This document shows, piece after piece, positions 45,645-54,182 of a stretch of DNA of 64,000 bases. The position numbers and the translations under genes were made by a program. Position 1 is the first letter of the stretch, and each line of letters opens with the position of its first letter. The notes under the pieces are model-generated. The model was not told where the DNA came from, searched no databases, and saw nothing but the letters and a program-made list of their open reading frames with translations. The DNA comes from Evansella caseinilytica (lineage in GTDB: Bacteria > Bacillota > Bacilli > Bacillales > Salisediminibacteriaceae), in the NCBI RefSeq assembly GCF_900107275.1, contig NZ_FNPI01000011.1, forward strand, positions 109,729 through 173,728, read 5' to 3'.

Positions 45645-47528
45645 GTGACGCATAATAAAAGTCAGGAAAGGTTCGTAAATCCTTATAATTTTGTGCCTTT
45701 AGAAGAAAAATGTGAAAGACAGGAATTTAAACAAGGGACTTTAACAGGATATTTGGAATGTACGCTAGAAACATTAACGCCTCTTTTCATTCCTAATACT
45801 TCGTATAATCATGCGCTTCACAAAGAGAAGGAACCAAAAGACGGTGACCATCTTAGCTATAATTTTTATTCTTATGAGAATTTAAGTCACTCAGGAGTTA
45901 AAAAGGACGCACTTTATCGTCCTGTGATTCCAGGATCAGAAATTCGAGGAGCCATTCGCAGTGTATTTGAAGCAGCGTTCAATGGTTGCCTATCTCAAGT
46001 AAATCAGAACAAAACGCTGCACCGTCGTTCCATGCAGCCGAAGAAGCCAGCATTGTTACGAAAAACTCAAAATGGATGGGAAATTAAAGAGTGTTACAGA
46101 ATAATTTTAAATACCGATCCCCGTAATAAAAATAAAATAGGTAAATACGGTACGTTTATTGATATTAAAAAGTTGAAGGAAGGGCAAGTACTGTATTTCT
46201 CGGAAATGAACAAACACAAAAAGCGACCCACGATTAAACATATTATAACTGATGAAATAAAACCAAAAAAGGGTTTTTGGAAAACTGGTTACGTTCATAT
46301 TGGAGAACCGTGTGACACTAAATATCATGAGTCATTATTTGTTCCTAAAAACAACAAAGTATGGGAGTTGATAGACAATCAAGAAATTGAACTTTTGAAA
46401 AAGGTTTTAGATAAGTATAATATGAATAACAAAGATGATAATGAGCACGCTGGTTATAAAGAATATAGAAAAATATTTTACAACCTAATGGATAGAGAGC
46501 CTATCGAAGAAGAAAAGGATATATTTATACCAGTTTATTATTCAGAAATAAAAAATGAAAAGCGTTTTTTTTCTCCTGCAATGTTATCTCAGGAAGTTTT
46601 CAACAATACGGTAGGAGATCTTTTACGTGAAAACGGTGGCTATCAACCGTGTGAATCACGTGATTTAGTATGCCCATCCTGTGCATTGTTTGGACTTATT
46701 TCAAAGCAAACAGGTCAATCGCTGGCTTCTAGAATCCGTTTTGCAGATGCGACAATAACGGATACTAATGATATATATATGAAACCTATTGTTCTCGATG
46801 AACTTGGAGAACCTAAACCTGGGACAGTTGAATTTTATACTATAATGCCAGATGGACTAAAAGGTAAACAAAAGAAATATTGGACTTATGATTACACTAA
46901 GGAAGGAAGTAAAAGCTTTGACCTTGATCCTAAAAAACTAAGAGTTAGAGGTCGGAAGTTTTATTGGCATCATGAACCAAAATATTTAGAGAACTCAAAA
47001 CTTAAAAGAATGAGACAACGAATAAGACCACTTAAAGATGGGGCGACGTTCACGTTTCGTGTCTACTTTGAACAAATTGCTGAAGACGAACTTAAACAAT
47101 TACAATGGGCGCTTGACTTTAATGATCTAAGTTCTGCTCACAAAATAGGAAGAGGGAAGCCGCTTGGATTTGGCAGTGTAAAAGTAACGATAAAAAAATT
47201 AATGCTGCGCCAAATAGATAAAAATTCGGGTAGTTGGATTCTAAAAGACCAATCCATTGAAAAGTATAGAATGGAACATTCTACAAAATCTATGGAAAAC
47301 GTATTAAAGATAACTAGGTTTGAAAATGGTCTTGAGGACAAAATTTCTTATCCGAAAGTAACACCGACTGATTATGCAAAGAGTAAGCCTAATGATGCCG
47401 CCTCGCATCAATGGTTCAATAAAAATAGCAATAACCGAAAAGATTTTTCTCAAGTGCTTCCAACAATAGAAGAAGAACTAGATGAAAAAGATAAGAGAAA
47501 TAAATGGTTGAAGGTTCTTAAGAAATAA
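45645..47528 (+). CDS. TIGR03986-type Cas7 with insertion, type III-Dv
   Basis: 627 residues beginning with the family signature FVNPYNFVPL followed by YLECTLETLTPLFI. RAMP features are YRPVIPGSEIRGAIRSVFEA and the late glycine loop KIGRGKPLGFGSVKV (about 500-515). Between them is a long insertion with a CESRDLVCPSCALFG cysteine cluster (about residue 340) that may bind zinc. This corresponds to the Cas7-insertion subunit of type III-Dv. The last 110 residues are charged and low in conserved features. It starts at GTG 45645 and is the last gene of the operon. Confidence 0.82.
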   Translation: MTHNKSQERFVNPYNFVPLEEKCERQEFKQGTLTGYLECTLETLTPLFIPNTSYNHALHKEKEPKDGDHLSYNFYSYENLSHSGVKKDALYRPVIPGSEIRGAIRSVFEAAFNGCLSQVNQNKTLHRRSMQPKKPALLRKTQNGWEIKECYRIILNTDPRNKNKIGKYGTFIDIKKLKEGQVLYFSEMNKHKKRPTIKHIITDEIKPKKGFWKTGYVHIGEPCDTKYHESLFVPKNNKVWELIDNQEIELLKKVLDKYNMNNKDDNEHAGYKEYRKIFYNLMDREPIEEEKDIFIPVYYSEIKNEKRFFSPAMLSQEVFNNTVGDLLRENGGYQPCESRDLVCPSCALFGLISKQTGQSLASRIRFADATITDTNDIYMKPIVLDELGEPKPGTVEFYTIMPDGLKGKQKKYWTYDYTKEGSKSFDLDPKKLRVRGRKFYWHHEPKYLENSKLKRMRQRIRPLKDGATFTFRVYFEQIAEDELKQLQWALDFNDLSSAHKIGRGKPLGFGSVKVTIKKLMLRQIDKNSGSWILKDQSIEKYRMEHSTKSMENVLKITRFENGLEDKISYPKVTPTDYAKSKPNDAASHQWFNKNSNNRKDFSQVLPTIEEELDEKDKRNKWLKVLKK

Positions 47529-47556
47529 ATAAAGAATTTAATATGATTAAACGTAG

Positions 47557-47645
47557 GTGCGGACCCCAAGCGCACATCAAATCCCTAGGAGGTTCGCACT
47601 TTTGCCACTTTGAACCCTTGAGGGACAAGGCTTCAGTGCGGCCGC
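47557..47645 (+). promoter_or_regulatory. CRISPR leader 4, internally deleted
   Basis: Only 89 bp. It has GGTGCGGACC and then one GGTTCGCAC at about 47592 that runs straight into TTTTGCCACTTTG. The roughly 80 bp that separate the two GGTTCGCAC copies in the other leaders are missing. The hairpin CCCTTG-AGGGA-CAAGGC is retained. Confidence 0.8.
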
Positions 47646-47742
47646 GTCGCACTCTACATGAGTGCGTGGATTGAAATACCTCACCCATTTATTGGACGTT
47701 ATCCTTTCGTGTCGCACTCTACATGAGTGCGTGGATTAAAAT
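47646..47742 (+). CRISPR. CRISPR array 4: 2 repeats, 1 spacer, loop TACAT
   Basis: Repeats are at 47646-47677 and 47711-47742 with one 33-bp spacer. The second repeat ends GTGGATTAAAAT (one G to A change). The array is minimal, behind a shortened leader. Confidence 0.93.
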
Positions 47743-47750
47743 CTAAACAA

Positions 47751-47897
47751 ATGGGCGAGACAGCAGAGAAAGAAAGTGATTATATGAAAATGCCCCATTA
47801 TTTTTACATCAATTATGATGTGAGAACGAATGATGAAGCTTACCGTCTTTCGAGAGAAGTGTGGAATGCTGAACTGATGATGCAGAAACGGAATTAG
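47751..47897 (+). CDS. Possible 48-residue protein or gene remnant
   Basis: A frame from ATG 47751 reads MGETAEKESDYMKM, then HYFYINYDVRTNDEAYRLSR and ends QKRN. The composition looks protein-like, but there is no ribosome site and the start lies eight bases after the last repeat. It may be a fragment of a longer gene cut by the array. From 47898 to 48239 I see no convincing gene. Confidence 0.25.
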   Translation: MGETAEKESDYMKMPHYFYINYDVRTNDEAYRLSREVWNAELMMQKRN

Positions 47898-48239
47898 AGA
47901 TACAGGATCAATTGCACTGCGCTAGAGTCAAACAGGGGCAGGCTGATCATATCACCGAACGGATTACGTTCTTCAAGTCAGTACATACTTGTGAATCATT
48001 TGTATTTGAATGGATTGAACGGACTATCCTTGTTCGATCGATCCAAAAAAGATCTAGCCTGCTTCAGCGTTGTAAAAGCTTATATGAACAGAAGAGGGCA
48101 TGAAACCAAGTATCTTCATCCACTACGCCATCTCCGGAGGACATGATCCCTTATAAAAAAATCCATGAATCAGCACTGAGAGCTGCACGTGGGGCTTTGA
48201 TTGATCGTCTGCAGTCATGCGACCTTGCTCTGTATACTC

Positions 48240-48602
48240 CTAGTACAACATACGACCTACGGCTACAAATAGGGATAACACTAAAAAAACAATGTTTACA
48301 CCAATGTTTGTATACTCTTTACGCATTACATGGAATACAGCTCCGAAAAATACAATTGCGGCAAGCCCAAATGCAGCCATTGGCGTTAACCCAGGTGCGA
48401 TGCCGGTTGCTTGAGGTAAAATTAATCCCAGCACTCCAAGCAGTTCTACGATTCCGATAAAGAATACAAACCATCTTGAAACATCATTCACCCAAGGCCA
48501 GGATTTTTTTGCTTTCTCATACTGGAATGCCTTCATCCAACCAGAAAAGATAAATCCTGCTCCTAAAATTCCTTGGACAATCCACAACGCGATATTCATC
48601 AT
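48240..48602 (-). CDS. DoxX-family membrane protein
   Basis: 120 residues with four hydrophobic helices. LWIVQGILGAGFIFSGWMKA and VELLGVLGLILPQATG are the DoxX patterns. Members are small membrane proteins linked to oxidative stress and quinone or thiol redox; the reaction is not defined. It is divergent from an HxlR regulator (141 bp apart), a pairing common in Bacillus, so it is probably the regulator's target. Confidence 0.85.
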   Translation of the reverse strand: MMNIALWIVQGILGAGFIFSGWMKAFQYEKAKKSWPWVNDVSRWFVFFIGIVELLGVLGLILPQATGIAPGLTPMAAFGLAAIVFFGAVFHVMRKEYTNIGVNIVFLVLSLFVAVGRMLY

Positions 48603-48709
48603 TCTTTTACTCCTTTACTTTTACATCTCCAACGTTTAGGCATATAATAACTTGTGAGATTAAGATTTGGAAGAAGGCACTTGAAATAAACTGAGTATAC
48701 AAAAATAAA

Positions 48710-48727
48710 CCTTACTAAAAGTAAAGG
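48710..48727. promoter_or_regulatory. Candidate HxlR operator
   Basis: CCTTACTAAAAGTAAAGG is an imperfect dyad (CTTAC/GTAAAG arms) between the divergent DoxX and HxlR genes, 17 bp before the HxlR start. Confidence 0.45.
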
Positions 48728-48743
48728 ATGGAGGGCATAATTC

Positions 48744-49103
48744 ATGAGTACTCTTTGCAAATTTGAAACAGCGCTAGAAATCCTTGTTGGCAAATGGAAG
48801 CCCGTGATTCTGCTCCAACTTTTTGCAAATGGTACAATGCGATTCAGCGAACTTCAAAAAGCTATTCCGGACATTACAAAAAAAATGCTTACGCAACAAT
48901 TAAGGGAATTACAGTATCACGACATTATCCATCGCGAGGTGTATAACCAAATTCCACCCAAAGTAGAGTACTCCATTACGGAATACGGGCAACAGTTGAC
49001 CCCTTTATTGCAGGCCATGAATGATTGGGGGACGGCGCATATCGCCCATTTACAGGAGTTGTATGGAGAAGAGCATTCGGCGAGATCGCTAAAACGTAAT
49101 TGA
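48744..49103 (+). CDS. HxlR-family transcriptional regulator
   Basis: 119 residues. It starts with Cys6 (STLCKFETALEILVGKWKPV), which is the redox or aldehyde-sensing cysteine position in HxlR/HypR proteins. The winged helix is FSELQKAIPDITKKMLTQQL and HREVYNQIPPKVEYSIT. It probably senses electrophiles or disulfide stress and controls the divergent DoxX gene. ATG 48744 follows AAGGATGGAGGG. From 49104 to 49247 nothing is seen. Confidence 0.88.
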   Translation: MSTLCKFETALEILVGKWKPVILLQLFANGTMRFSELQKAIPDITKKMLTQQLRELQYHDIIHREVYNQIPPKVEYSITEYGQQLTPLLQAMNDWGTAHIAHLQELYGEEHSARSLKRN

Positions 49104-49247
49104 ATAACTCAAATTTGGGAAGGATTTGCTGCCAAGCACATGCCCTTGAAGAAATGACATCTACCCATAGAAACAAAGATTTAGAGAGTGAGTGTTCATT
49201 TGATAGAAAAATAAATCAAGGTGAAAAAAGGAAGAATGAAATTGACT

Positions 49248-49416
49248 GGTGCGAACCCCAAGCGCACATCAAATCCCTGGGAGGTTCGCACCTGTTGATA
49301 TGACTGGGTTTCTTATGAAATGCATAGCATAAATTTCCAAATCATAGTAATCTAAAAATAGGTTCGCACTTTTGCCACTCTAACCCCTTGAGGGACAAGG
49401 CTTCGGTGCGGCCGCT
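49248..49416 (+). promoter_or_regulatory. CRISPR leader 5
   Basis: 169 bp, full length, with GGTGCGAACC, GGTTCGCACC, a second GGTTCGCAC and the hairpin CCCCTTG-AGGGA-CAAGGC before repeat 1. Confidence 0.8.
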
Positions 49417-49912
49417 GTCGCACTCTACATGAGTGCGTGGATTGAAATGTCTATCAGACCCATCTCGTAAAGGTCGTGTTTATGTCGCACTCTACATGAG
49501 TGCGTGGATTGAAATTTTTATTTTTATTTCAACCCTCGGTGTTTCGCTGGTCGCACTCTACATGAGTGCGTGGATTGAAATTTCGATAGCGCAAAAAGGA
49601 ATAAAAATCCAGAAGGGTCGCACTCTACATGAGTGCGTGGATTGAAATTTTTATGACGAAAGGTTCCCGAAATTTCGGCTAGTCGCACTCTACATGAGTG
49701 CGTGGATTGAAATCTCACTCGATCCACCATCCTTTATACACCGCGCCCCGTCGCACTCTACATGAGTGCGTGGATTGAAATAACAGTATGGTAATATTAA
49801 AACAAGAAAATGCGTGTCGCACTCTACATGAGTGCGTGGATTGAAATACCGAGGTTAAATCCCTCATTGAGATTGAATAAGTCGCACTCTACATGAGTGC
49901 GTGGATATAAAT
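49417..49912 (+). CRISPR. CRISPR array 5: 8 repeats, 7 spacers, loop TACAT
   Basis: Repeat starts are 49417, 49484, 49550, 49617, 49682, 49750, 49816 and 49881; spacers are 33-36 bp. The last repeat ends GTGGATATAAAT, a degenerate leader-distal end. The loop TACAT is shared only with array 4. Confidence 0.97.
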
Positions 49913-49942
49913 GCTATGAGTACCTAATTTGAAATGGTTTCC

Positions 49943-49992
49943 TTGACATAAAGTGAAATCAGCATTAAAATAAAAGTCAGTCAGTACTGACG
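49943..49992 (+). promoter_or_regulatory. Promoter and operator of the TetR gene
   Basis: TTGACA (49943-49948), a 17-bp spacer and TAAAAT (49966-49971) are followed by GTCAGTCAGTACTGACG (49976-49992), a TetR-type dyad. The same motif recurs before the MFS gene at 50628. Confidence 0.8.
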
Positions 49993-50017
49993 TTATTTTG
50001 AGGGGTTGGACGGGAAA

Positions 50018-50608
50018 ATGGTCTCTAGTCGAAAGCAGATGACATCTGAAAAAATTATTGATGCAGCGATTGAGCTGTTCTCGCGGAATGGATACGAAGG
50101 GGTTACGACTGAAGAAATTGCTGCGGAGGCCGGTTTCAGTGAGAAAACGTTATTTCGTCATTTCAAAAGCAAGCAAAATTTATTGGAACAGGCGATTGAC
50201 CGCTATCATTATGCTGATGAAATGCGCGCTATTTTTGACAACAAGCTCAGTTGGAATTTAGAAGAGGATCTGTCGTTGATTAGTGAAAATTATCATAGAA
50301 TTATGTATCGCAACCGCAAGATGCTGCAAATTATTATGAAAGTCGGAAAAAATCTCCCCGGCCTTCATCAATATGCGCATCGGCATCCGCAAGCATTGCA
50401 GGAATATTTAACCGATTATTTTGCCGAAATGAAAAGACAACAAAAGCTGTTTGCTGCGGATGAAGAAAAAATAGCGATTATGTTTCTGTATATGAATTTT
50501 GGCTTGGCGCAAGGAAGAATGAATGAGTCCCCGGCGTTTTCTGATAACGAATTTAAGGAAATATTGAAAGAAAGTGTGGCTCTGTTTACTAGGGGACTCA
50601 CCCCCTAG
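50018..50608 (+). CDS. TetR-family repressor of an MFS efflux gene
   Basis: 196 residues. The helix-turn-helix (TSEKIIDAAIELFSRNGYEG, TTEEIAAEAGFSEKTLFRHF) is TetR-like; the C-terminal ligand domain is variable. The frame is open from TTG 50006, but AGGGG touches that codon, so ATG 50018 is preferred. The same dyad lies in front of this gene and of the MFS gene 58 bp downstream, so it should repress both and release them on binding a drug. Confidence 0.87.
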   Translation: MVSSRKQMTSEKIIDAAIELFSRNGYEGVTTEEIAAEAGFSEKTLFRHFKSKQNLLEQAIDRYHYADEMRAIFDNKLSWNLEEDLSLISENYHRIMYRNRKMLQIIMKVGKNLPGLHQYAHRHPQALQEYLTDYFAEMKRQQKLFAADEEKIAIMFLYMNFGLAQGRMNESPAFSDNEFKEILKESVALFTRGLTP

Positions 50609-50617
50609 TGTTTTTTC
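50588..50617 (+). terminator. Terminator between tetR and the MFS gene
   Basis: ACTAGGGG and CCCCCTAGT pair around ACTCA and are followed by GTTTTTTC. The upstream arm overlaps the TetR stop codon. Confidence 0.75.
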
Positions 50618-50627
50618 TCAATAAAAT

Positions 50628-50643
50628 GTCAGTCAGTACAGAC
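50628..50643. promoter_or_regulatory. TetR-type operator before the MFS gene
   Basis: GTCAGTCAGTACAGAC matches the dyad at 49976 apart from one base. It lies 22 bp upstream of the MFS start. Confidence 0.7.
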
Positions 50644-50665
50644 TTTCCTAGTAGGGGGATAAAAA

Positions 50666-52054
50666 ATGAAAAATACGGCGAACAAACGAAATGAAACGTT
50701 ATTAATTGTAATGATGCTAACTGTGACGCTGTCCTCAATGAGCATTTTACTCTTCAACTTTGTGCTACCCTTGATCAGTGAAGAATTTCATCTTACCAAT
50801 TCACAAGTGAACTGGGTGACTTCCTCCTATACACTTTTATATGGAGTTGGGACAGCGATCTACGGAAAATTGGCGGATCGTTTTAAGCTGAAGCACTTAT
50901 TAACATTTGGCTTAATGGTATTTAGTCTCGCCTCATTGCTCGGTTTCTTCTCGACCACGTATTGGCTGCTGCTTGTCTCAAGATGCTTGCAAGCGGTCGG
51001 GGCAGCTGCCATTCCGGCGGCTGCAACTTTGATTCCGATTCGCTACTATCCGATGGAACAACGGGGAAAAGCGATGGGAACTGTTTTTGCCGGGGTGGCA
51101 TTAGGCAGCGCCCTTGGGCCGATTACATCTGCTATGGTTGTCAGTGTGCTGGATTGGCGCTGGTTGTTTTGTATTCCGCTCTTGTTGTTGGCCACATTAC
51201 CTTTTTATTTAACATTATTGGGGGATGAACAAAAAGGCGAGACGATGATCGATTGGCTAGGCGGGGCCTTATTGGCCTTGAGCGTGGCACAGCTCTTATT
51301 AGCTGTCACGATGCATTTAAGTTGGCTGATTGGCGGAGTCGTCTCAATCGCTTGTTTTATTGTTCGGATTCGTGTTGCGAAAAATCCCTTTGTGCAGCCG
51401 GCTCTTTTTCGCAATCGAGAGTATTCCCTTTATATCATTGTGGCGTTTGTTGTCACAGGTATTGGTTATTCCTTATTTTTTATCACTCCGATATTTTTAG
51501 CCGATGTGCAAGAACTGCAAGCCAGCCAAATTGGCTTGGCCATGGTCCCCGCCGCTGCTTTTACAGCTATCTTGAACCGGCAAGGAGGAAAACTGGCTGA
51601 TGCCAAGGGGACCACTTCCTTATTTTTGATTGCATCAGCCCTAGTGTTCTCGTGCTTTATGGTTCTTTCCACATTTATTAGCGCGAGCGCATGGCTGATT
51701 GCTTGTTTTCTCATTTTGGGCAATGTTGGGCAATCGTTTCTTTCGATTGCCATGTCAAGATCGATTTCGTTCACATTGCCGGCTGAGCATACCGGTATCG
51801 GCATGGGATTGTTAATGATGCAAAACTTTATTTCAGGTTCTATTGCCATTGGCATTTATGGCCGGATCATTGACGTGGAAGCAGAGCAGTTATGGAACCC
51901 GCTGTCATTTTCATCCGTCGGCGCGGTGTACAGCAATCTCTTTCTGGCATTGGCGCTCCTCCATGTCGTTGTTTTCATCACATATAGATACAGCATCAAA
52001 AAAATAAGCCGGCAAAATTCTGAACGATCAAGTGCGAACCCCAAGCGCACATAA
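50666..52054 (+). CDS. MFS multidrug efflux transporter (DHA2/TetA(L)-like)
   Basis: 462 residues with 14 predicted spans. YGKLADRFKLKHLL is the loop 2-3 motif A (G-x-L-a-D-r), RCLQAVGAAAIPAAA is the motif B region, and GVALGSALGPITSAMVV is motif C of drug/proton antiporters. It likely exports a toxic compound and is controlled by the TetR just upstream. Oddly, its last seven codons (SANPKRT) lie inside CRISPR leader 6, whose first bases start at about 52032, so the tail of the protein is supplied by the leader and the native C-terminus may have been lost. Confidence 0.85.
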   Translation: MKNTANKRNETLLIVMMLTVTLSSMSILLFNFVLPLISEEFHLTNSQVNWVTSSYTLLYGVGTAIYGKLADRFKLKHLLTFGLMVFSLASLLGFFSTTYWLLLVSRCLQAVGAAAIPAAATLIPIRYYPMEQRGKAMGTVFAGVALGSALGPITSAMVVSVLDWRWLFCIPLLLLATLPFYLTLLGDEQKGETMIDWLGGALLALSVAQLLLAVTMHLSWLIGGVVSIACFIVRIRVAKNPFVQPALFRNREYSLYIIVAFVVTGIGYSLFFITPIFLADVQELQASQIGLAMVPAAAFTAILNRQGGKLADAKGTTSLFLIASALVFSCFMVLSTFISASAWLIACFLILGNVGQSFLSIAMSRSISFTLPAEHTGIGMGLLMMQNFISGSIAIGIYGRIIDVEAEQLWNPLSFSSVGAVYSNLFLALALLHVVVFITYRYSIKKISRQNSERSSANPKRT

Positions 52055-52198
52055 TATCCCTGGGAGGTTCGCACCTGTTGATACGACTAGGTTTCTTATG
52101 AAATGTATAGCGAAAAGTGCCAAATTGTAGTAATCTAAAAACAGGTTCGCACTTTTGCCCTCTTGAGGCCTTGCAGGGCAAGGCTTCGCGTGCGGCGC
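52032..52198 (+). promoter_or_regulatory. CRISPR leader 6, overlapping the MFS gene end
   Basis: 167 bp with GTGCGAACC, GGTTCGCACC, a second GGTTCGCAC and the hairpin GGCCTTG-CAGGG-CAAGGC. The MFS stop codon (52052-52054) lies within it. Confidence 0.8.
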
Positions 52199-52545
52199 TT
52201 CGCACTCTATATGAGTGCGTGGATTGAAATGCTTTCTCCTCTTTCTTTTGCCCTTCCAATTGCAGTCGCACTCTATATGAGTGCGTGGATTGAAATTTAA
52301 ACAACTGGTCCATGTAGGAGGAAAACGGATGTCGCACTCTATATGAGTGCGTGGATTGAAATATTCACCATCCTCTTACTGCGCATAATCTCTCAACGTC
52401 GCACTCTATATGAGTGCGTGGATTGAAATTCTTTTGCTTTTTTTAACCGTTCTTTGTTTGTCAGTCGCACTCTATATGAGTGCGTGGATTGAAATATCAG
52501 CGACTTGTAAATCGACCTGCCAATGTTTGGCGCACTCTTCATGGA
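52199..52545 (+). CRISPR. CRISPR array 6: 5 repeats plus a decayed sixth, loop TATAT
   Basis: Repeat starts are 52199 (first base T instead of G), 52265, 52331, 52398 and 52464. A remnant GGCGCACTCTTCATG at about 52529 has the TTCAT loop instead of TATAT. Spacers are 33-35 bp. Confidence 0.95.
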
Positions 52546-52593
52546 AACATCCTGTGCATCTGATGAATAAAACATCGAAATACAGGCAGACAA

Positions 52594-52630
52594 AGACACT
52601 CCGATGGCACGTCGGAGTGTCTGCTTTTTC
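52594..52630 (+). terminator. Terminator downstream of array 6
   Basis: AGACACTCCGA and TCGGAGTGTCT pair around about seven bases and are followed by GCTTTTT. It could end the pre-crRNA transcript. From 52631 to 53127 I see no gene. Confidence 0.75.
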
Positions 52631-53127
52631 AATATATCAGCAACAAAAATCCTTATCACTGAATAAAATTAAGTACTTGGAATTCGTGGTGGCATAATTG
52701 TCTTCCCCCATCGATCATCAAACATTTTTGACGAAAAAACAACCGCCGGGGAGAAAGCAGCTTTACAGCTTGCTTTCCCCTGTTGACAGCCTGTTTTCAT
52801 AACCTGGCCGATTGCGAATGGTTCCTTCCCTCGGCTTTCAACCCAGCACAGCAGCGACCTTTATTTAAGATAGTCATTTCCCACACGGTTTTCTGGCTGA
52901 TTCCCTTTGAAAACAACGCTCTCATATCAACAAAGCCGGTCGGGACGGGGTTGTCAGAACGCCCCAGAAAACAGCGCTTACCCTTGGCTGCCTTTACCTT
53001 TCTTCTCCTTCCTCCGCCTGCGGAACAGTTCCAGCTGCTCGTCTAAAAACCGCATTTTCTCATCGCCCAGTTTTATATCTGTAGCTCCTTTCCCCTGCTG
53101 GCGGCATCAGCCTCTTGTACGTCCGTT

Positions 53128-53322
53128 TCATCCGATCACGTAAACCATCGAGACATTGTACTTATTGGCCAGTCGCTTCCACTTGCCGATGGACGGTTCG
53201 TTGCGCCCCTGTTCATAAAATTTGTAAGCGCTTTCTTTGATCTCGAAAAACGAGGCAACTTCCTGTTGGGTTAAATAGTGCGCTTTGCGCAGTTCACGTA
53301 AACAGTCCCTCAGTTCGACCAT
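53128..53322 (-). CDS. XRE-family DNA-binding protein (leftward)
   Basis: 64 residues, essentially one Cro/CI helix-turn-helix: LRELRKAHYLTQQEVASFFE, YKFYEQGRNEPS. The frame is open from 53400, but ATG 53322 behind AGAAAGGAAAG gives the compact form. It is divergent from another XRE gene, like the two regulators of a phage or integrative element switch; no integrase or phage gene is seen nearby. Confidence 0.75.
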   Translation of the reverse strand: MVELRDCLRELRKAHYLTQQEVASFFEIKESAYKFYEQGRNEPSIGKWKRLANKYNVSMVYVIG

Positions 53323-53423
53323 AACGCTTTCCTTTCTGTTTGTATTTGCTGCCATCAGACAACTGAAAGTTGGATAGATGTAAGAAAATCGCACAAACAA
53401 CTTTTAAAAATTGGGAAAAACTA

Positions 53424-53452
53424 TTGACTCCCTATTATTAGTTGGGTAAACT
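53424..53452 (+). promoter_or_regulatory. Promoter of the rightward XRE gene
   Basis: TTGACT (53424-53429), a 17-bp spacer and TAAACT (53447-53452). AGTTGG occurs at 53440 in the spacer and again near 53368, making it a candidate operator motif. Confidence 0.6.
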
Positions 53453-53482
53453 AAGGCTACAAAATGTTGGGGAGGGATCGAA

Positions 53483-53731
53483 TTGCGCAAACGGGATAAA
53501 TTAGTTTCTTGTCGTAAAGAGAAGCACTGGTCTCAGCAGGACGTGGTCGATCTGCTGAAAATTAGGTACGGCGTCGCGATTACCGAAAGCTATTACGGGA
53601 TGATTGAGCAGGGCGTGAGGATGCCGAGCCTGCCTGTTGCGATGGCGATAGCGAATTTATTTCAAACGGAACCTGCCGACCTGTTTACAGCCCCCCGCGG
53701 CAAACAACACGATCCAGGTTTTTCAAGGTAA
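53483..53731 (+). CDS. XRE-family DNA-binding protein (rightward)
   Basis: 82 residues with a helix-turn-helix (LVSCRKEKHWSQQDVVDLL, ITESYYGMIEQGVRMPSL, IANLFQTEPADLF) typical of small XRE repressors. The start is TTG 53483 after GGGGAGGGA. It is divergent from the XRE gene at 53128. A hairpin terminator (GGGAG/CTCCC then CCTTTTTT, 53749-53769) follows. Confidence 0.75.
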   Translation: MRKRDKLVSCRKEKHWSQQDVVDLLKIRYGVAITESYYGMIEQGVRMPSLPVAMAIANLFQTEPADLFTAPRGKQHDPGFSR

Positions 53732-53790
53732 GGAACGGGTTCGATAAAGGGAGATGCTCCCCCTTTTTTGTTAAAAAAACGGCTCGTTTT

Positions 53791-54104
53791 TTGCATGAAG
53801 AGGAGTTCAAACATGGGACAAACACTCTCAGCAAGTCCGGCATGCTGCACCGCGGGCAGCGGAGCGGATACCGCAAGCACGCGAGCAGCAAAATGATAAC
53901 GAAACCGCCGTATTTTTTCCCGATTTCCGAACATCCTCTGTACAACAAAGGAAGGAGGCTGGTAAAAACAAATTTTCCTAGGTGAAGCAATGATGTTTTA
54001 TGAAAGAGGACAGTTTGCAGCAGTGCTTTGCAAGTGTGCTCAACAAATCACAGCGCAGGAAACAGGCAAATGGGCTGGCTCACGCGGAACAGATAGATGC
54101 TTAA
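53791..54104 (+). other. Two possible small ORFs after the XRE gene
   Basis: A frame at 53791-53985 (64 residues, ending YFFPISEHPLYNKGRR LVKTNFPR) and another at 54000-54104 (34 residues, MKEDSLQQCFASVLNKSQRR and on) have protein-like composition. Neither has a strong ribosome site. They could be small accessory proteins of a decayed element. From 54105 to 54182 there is only the next ribosome site. Confidence 0.3.
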
Positions 54105-54182
54105 GCATGGCGGGATCTGAGAACGGAGCAGCTCGTCTGTTATTATCAGTATTTTCTAAATAGTGAATTTATGGAGGTAATA

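Noticed and set aside
47751..47897. 48-residue frame after array 4 as a toxin or anti-CRISPR
   Set aside because: It has no ribosome site, no partner gene and no recognisable motif; it is more likely a gene fragment.
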